Assembly: GCA_027858145.1 (NCBI GenBank)
Contig: JAQIDF010000511.1
Coordinates: forward strand, 1 to 7,037
Direction of reading: 5' to 3'
From: Prolixibacteraceae bacterium
GTDB lineage: Bacteria; Bacteroidota; Bacteroidia; Bacteroidales; Prolixibacteraceae
Length of the DNA: 7,037 nt
Below, piece after piece: positions 4,901-7,037 of this stretch. The notes below the pieces were generated by a model that was given only the letters and a program-made list of their open reading frames with translations, was not told where the DNA came from and did not search any database. A program made the position numbers and the translations under genes. Position 1 is the first letter of the stretch. Every line of letters begins with the position of its first letter.

Positions 4901-6787
4901 ATGAAAAAAAATGTTTTTATTCTTGTTGTGTTGATTCTGGCTCTTATTTCATGTAGTCAGCAACCCAAAAAAGCAACATCGGTACCATTAGAAGACTTTT
5001 TCAGGAATCCCGAAAAAACATCCTATAAATTATCTCCCAACGGAGCGTTTTTCTCTTACATGGCGCCTTACGAAAGCCGTATGAACTTATTTATTCAAAA
5101 GGTTGATGCTGATTCTTCCATCCGGATTACCTCGGAAACTGACCGTGATATTGCTGGGTACCTATGGGCAAACAATAACCGCCTTTTATATTTACAAGAT
5201 ACCGGCGGTGATGAAAATTATCAGCTTTACGGAGTGAATATTGATGGCTCCGACTTTAAAGACCTTACCGTTTTTGAGGGGGTGCGTACACGTATTATCG
5301 ACGAGCTTGAAGGTAATGAAGACGAAGTATTGATTGGCTTGAATAAACGTGATGCGCGCGTGTTTGACCCGTACCGTTTAAATATTGGTACCGGCGAAAT
5401 GGTTATGTTGGCCGAGAACCCGGGAAACATCGTAGGATGGATTCCGGATCACGAAGGTAAACTTCGCCTGGCCGTGGCTTCAGATGGTGTGAACCAGACA
5501 TATTTATACCGCGACACCGAAGATGAAGAATTCGAGAAGGTGTTATCACTTAATTTCAGGCAAACCATGCAGCCCCTGATGTTTACCTTCGACAATAAAA
5601 ATATTTATGCATTGTCAAACATTGGTCGCGATAAAGAGGCTTTGGTTAAATATGATATTAAAAATGCGAATGAAATTGAAGTGTTGTTTGAAACCGACCA
5701 GGCTGATGTTTCAGGTGTAAACTATTCGAAGAAAGATAAAAAACTTCTTTGGGTGAATTACTACACAGCCAAAAAACAAGTATACTTTTTAGATGAAGAT
5801 ACCCGTTTGATGTACAACAGGGTTGATGAAGCATTGCCCGGTGTTGAAATTGCTTTTGTTAGTGAAAATAAGGCTGAAGATAAGTTCATGATTCGAACTT
5901 ATAGTGATAAAACATGGGGGAGCTATTATTTTTATGATAAGGAGACTGATGATTTATTAAAAATTGCTGAAGTTAGTCCGTGGATTGAGGCCGATAACAT
6001 GGCCGAAATGAAGCCGATAAGCTATAAGTCGCGCGATGGTTTAACAATTCATGGTTACCTCACCCTTCCTAAAGGTTACGAACCTGAAGATCTTCCTGTT
6101 GTTGTTCATCCACACGGTGGCCCATGGGCACGCGATTACTGGGGCTTTAACCCGGGGGTGCAGTTTTTGGCCAACAATGGTTATGCAGTGCTTCAAATGA
6201 ACTTCAGGGGCTCAACCGGTTACGGACGTGAGTTTTGGGAGAAATCGTTTAAGCAATGGGGACAAACCATGCAGGATGATATTACCGATGGTGTGTATTG
6301 GTTGATTGACCAGAGTATTGCCGATCCCGACCGCATTTCTATTTACGGTGGAAGTTATGGTGGTTATGCAACATTGGCCGGATTGGCATTTACCCCCGAT
6401 TTGTATGCTGCCGGGGTTGATTATGTTGGTGTTTCTAACTTGTTTACCTTACTGAAAACCATACCTCCATATTGGGAGCCACAGCTCGATATGTTCCACG
6501 CAATGATGGGGCACCCGGTTGAGGACAGCCTGATGATGGTACAGGTATCGCCAGTATTCCATGCCGATAGCATTAAAGCTCCGCTGTTTGTGGCACAGGG
6601 GGCAAACGACCCGCGGGTGAACATTAACGAATCGGATCAAATTGTTGAGGCCTTGGAATCGCGTGGTGTTGATGTTCAGTACATGGTTAAAGAAGACGAA
6701 GGCCACGGATTCAGGAATGAAGAAAACCGTTTCGACTTTTACCGGGCCATGATTATGTTTTTAGATGAACATTTAAAGGAGGAGTAA
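4901..6787 (+). CDS. S9-family prolyl oligopeptidase-like serine peptidase, exported lipoprotein
   Basis: A complete 628-residue enzyme. It starts with a lipoprotein signal: MKKN, a hydrophobic core, and the lipobox LISC with the lipidated Cys at 18, followed by SQQP. It should sit in the periplasm or outer membrane. Residues ~30-360 form the beta-propeller part; ~370-628 are the alpha/beta-hydrolase domain. The catalytic triad is complete: Ser485 in YGGSYGGYA, Asp570 in QGANDPRVN and His602 in DEGHGF. HPHGGP (403-408) and NFRGSTGYG (434-442) are the expected oxyanion-loop and conserved hydrolase motifs. Size and motifs fit the acylaminoacyl-peptidase/dipeptidyl-peptidase (S9C-like) group, which cleaves short peptides from the N-terminus; the exact specificity cannot be read here. 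It has its own long upstream spacer and a strong terminator downstream, so it looks monocistronic. No link to the carotenoid genes is seen. Confidence 0.92.
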   Translation: MKKNVFILVVLILALISCSQQPKKATSVPLEDFFRNPEKTSYKLSPNGAFFSYMAPYESRMNLFIQKVDADSSIRITSETDRDIAGYLWANNNRLLYLQDTGGDENYQLYGVNIDGSDFKDLTVFEGVRTRIIDELEGNEDEVLIGLNKRDARVFDPYRLNIGTGEMVMLAENPGNIVGWIPDHEGKLRLAVASDGVNQTYLYRDTEDEEFEKVLSLNFRQTMQPLMFTFDNKNIYALSNIGRDKEALVKYDIKNANEIEVLFETDQADVSGVNYSKKDKKLLWVNYYTAKKQVYFLDEDTRLMYNRVDEALPGVEIAFVSENKAEDKFMIRTYSDKTWGSYYFYDKETDDLLKIAEVSPWIEADNMAEMKPISYKSRDGLTIHGYLTLPKGYEPEDLPVVVHPHGGPWARDYWGFNPGVQFLANNGYAVLQMNFRGSTGYGREFWEKSFKQWGQTMQDDITDGVYWLIDQSIADPDRISIYGGSYGGYATLAGLAFTPDLYAAGVDYVGVSNLFTLLKTIPPYWEPQLDMFHAMMGHPVEDSLMMVQVSPVFHADSIKAPLFVAQGANDPRVNINESDQIVEALESRGVDVQYMVKEDEGHGFRNEENRFDFYRAMIMFLDEHLKEE

Positions 6788-6797
6788 ATATTCAAAA

Positions 6798-6811
6798 CCG
6801 CAGAGATGCGG
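6798..6811. repeat. small hairpin CCGCA-GAGA-TGCGG, likely dispersed intergenic motif
   Basis: A perfect 5-base stem (6798-6802 with 6807-6811) closes a GAGA loop, which is of the GNRA type if transcribed. It begins 11 bases after the peptidase stop. The surrounding phrase, with ccgcagagatgcggagag, has the near-tandem look of short intergenic repeats that I recall from Bacteroidota genomes; membership needs a genome count. Confidence 0.45.
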
Positions 6812-6836
6812 AGAGTGTTGAGAAAAAAATAGTATT

Positions 6837-6873
6837 AACCCCGGTGGTGTTCCTGACCGTCCGGGGTTTTTTT
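6837..6873 (+). terminator. strong intrinsic terminator after the S9 peptidase gene
   Basis: AACCCCGG (6837-6844) and CCGGGGTT (6861-6868) form a perfect 8-base GC-rich stem with a 16-base loop. The run of seven T (6867-6873) follows the GC part directly. An A-run precedes the stem (6823-6829, seven A), so it could also stop transcription from the opposite side. The loop has a possible inner GGT/ACC pairing (6846-6848 with 6856-6858). Confidence 0.9.
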
Positions 6874-6970
6874 ATTTAGCAAATTCCATTCAATTTGTAT
6901 TGGTGGTTGGGGTTTCGCACCAGGGCAACCGCATTTAAAATGTAGCTTAAAAACAAAAATAGAGATAAGC

Positions 6971-6985
6971 CACGAATGCACGAAT
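6971..6985. repeat. tandem CACGAAT motif, likely dispersed intergenic repeat
   Basis: CACGAAT occurs twice with one base between (6971-6977 and 6979-6985), in the context aagccacgaatgcacgaat. I recall this ccacgaat...cacgaat style of motif as common between genes in Bacteroidota and some other phyla. The stretch from the terminator to the window end (6874-7037) otherwise holds no gene that I can support. Confidence 0.45.
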
Positions 6986-7001
6986 ATATATCTGAATTTA
7001 C

Positions 7002-7015
7002 CGAACGTATGTTCG
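7002..7015. repeat. inverted repeat CGAAC-GTAT-GTTCG
   Basis: Perfect 5-base arms surround a 4-base centre, 22 bases before the window end. It has no T-run on either side that would make it a terminator. It may be an operator for a gene beyond the edge or part of the neighbouring repeat; nothing more can be said. Confidence 0.35.
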
Positions 7016-7037
7016 AAATTCGATCTATTTTTCCTAT

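Noticed and set aside
6880..6897. CAAATT/AATTTG inverted repeat just after the terminator
   Set aside because: A/T-rich 6-base arms with a 6-base loop are expected by chance in this composition, and no functional context was seen.

Overview
The window looks like a Bacteroidota chromosome, probably a marine or gut-associated Marinilabiliales/Flavobacteriia-like lineage (inference). The reasons are moderate-to-low GC, weak or absent Shine-Dalgarno sequences, one very good Bacteroidetes-type promoter (TTTG, 19 bases, TATATTTG), a Bacteroidota-style RelE-like toxin/XRE antitoxin pair, and a secreted S9 peptidase lipoprotein. All confident genes are on the + strand.

Region 1 (1-2980) is the end of a carotenoid tailoring operon. 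In order it holds the C-terminal 201 residues of a CrtI/CrtD-type carotenoid desaturase (cut by the left window edge), a CruF-type membrane carotenoid 1',2'-hydratase, a PlsC-fold acyltransferase, and a membrane-anchored family 2 glycosyltransferase. The first gap is 6 bases and the next two junctions are 4-base ATGA overlaps. A consistent reading is that CruF adds a tertiary hydroxyl to the psi end of a carotenoid, CrtD introduces the 3',4' double bond, the glycosyltransferase puts a sugar on the hydroxyl, and the acyltransferase esterifies that sugar with a fatty acid. The product would be an acylated carotenoid glycoside for the envelope. The pathway assignment is inference from families and order.

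Region 2 (2998-3795) is a secreted TPR-like protein that follows the glycosyltransferase by 17 bases and may be the last gene of the same transcript.

Region 3 (about 3796-4800) is a compact toxin-antitoxin module with its own promoter. An exact 5-base inverted repeat brackets the -7 box, and an 8-codon ORF overlaps the toxin start. Its flanks contain short repeats and palindromes, and its base composition is somewhat more A-rich, so it may be an inserted accessory module.

Region 4 (4901-6787) is a complete S9 prolyl-oligopeptidase-family lipoprotein with a full Ser-Asp-His triad. It is followed by a strong intrinsic terminator at 6837-6873. The last ~160 bases hold no gene but contain short tandem/inverted motifs of the type that tends to be dispersed between genes. 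No tRNA, rRNA, CRISPR array or insertion sequence was recognised.
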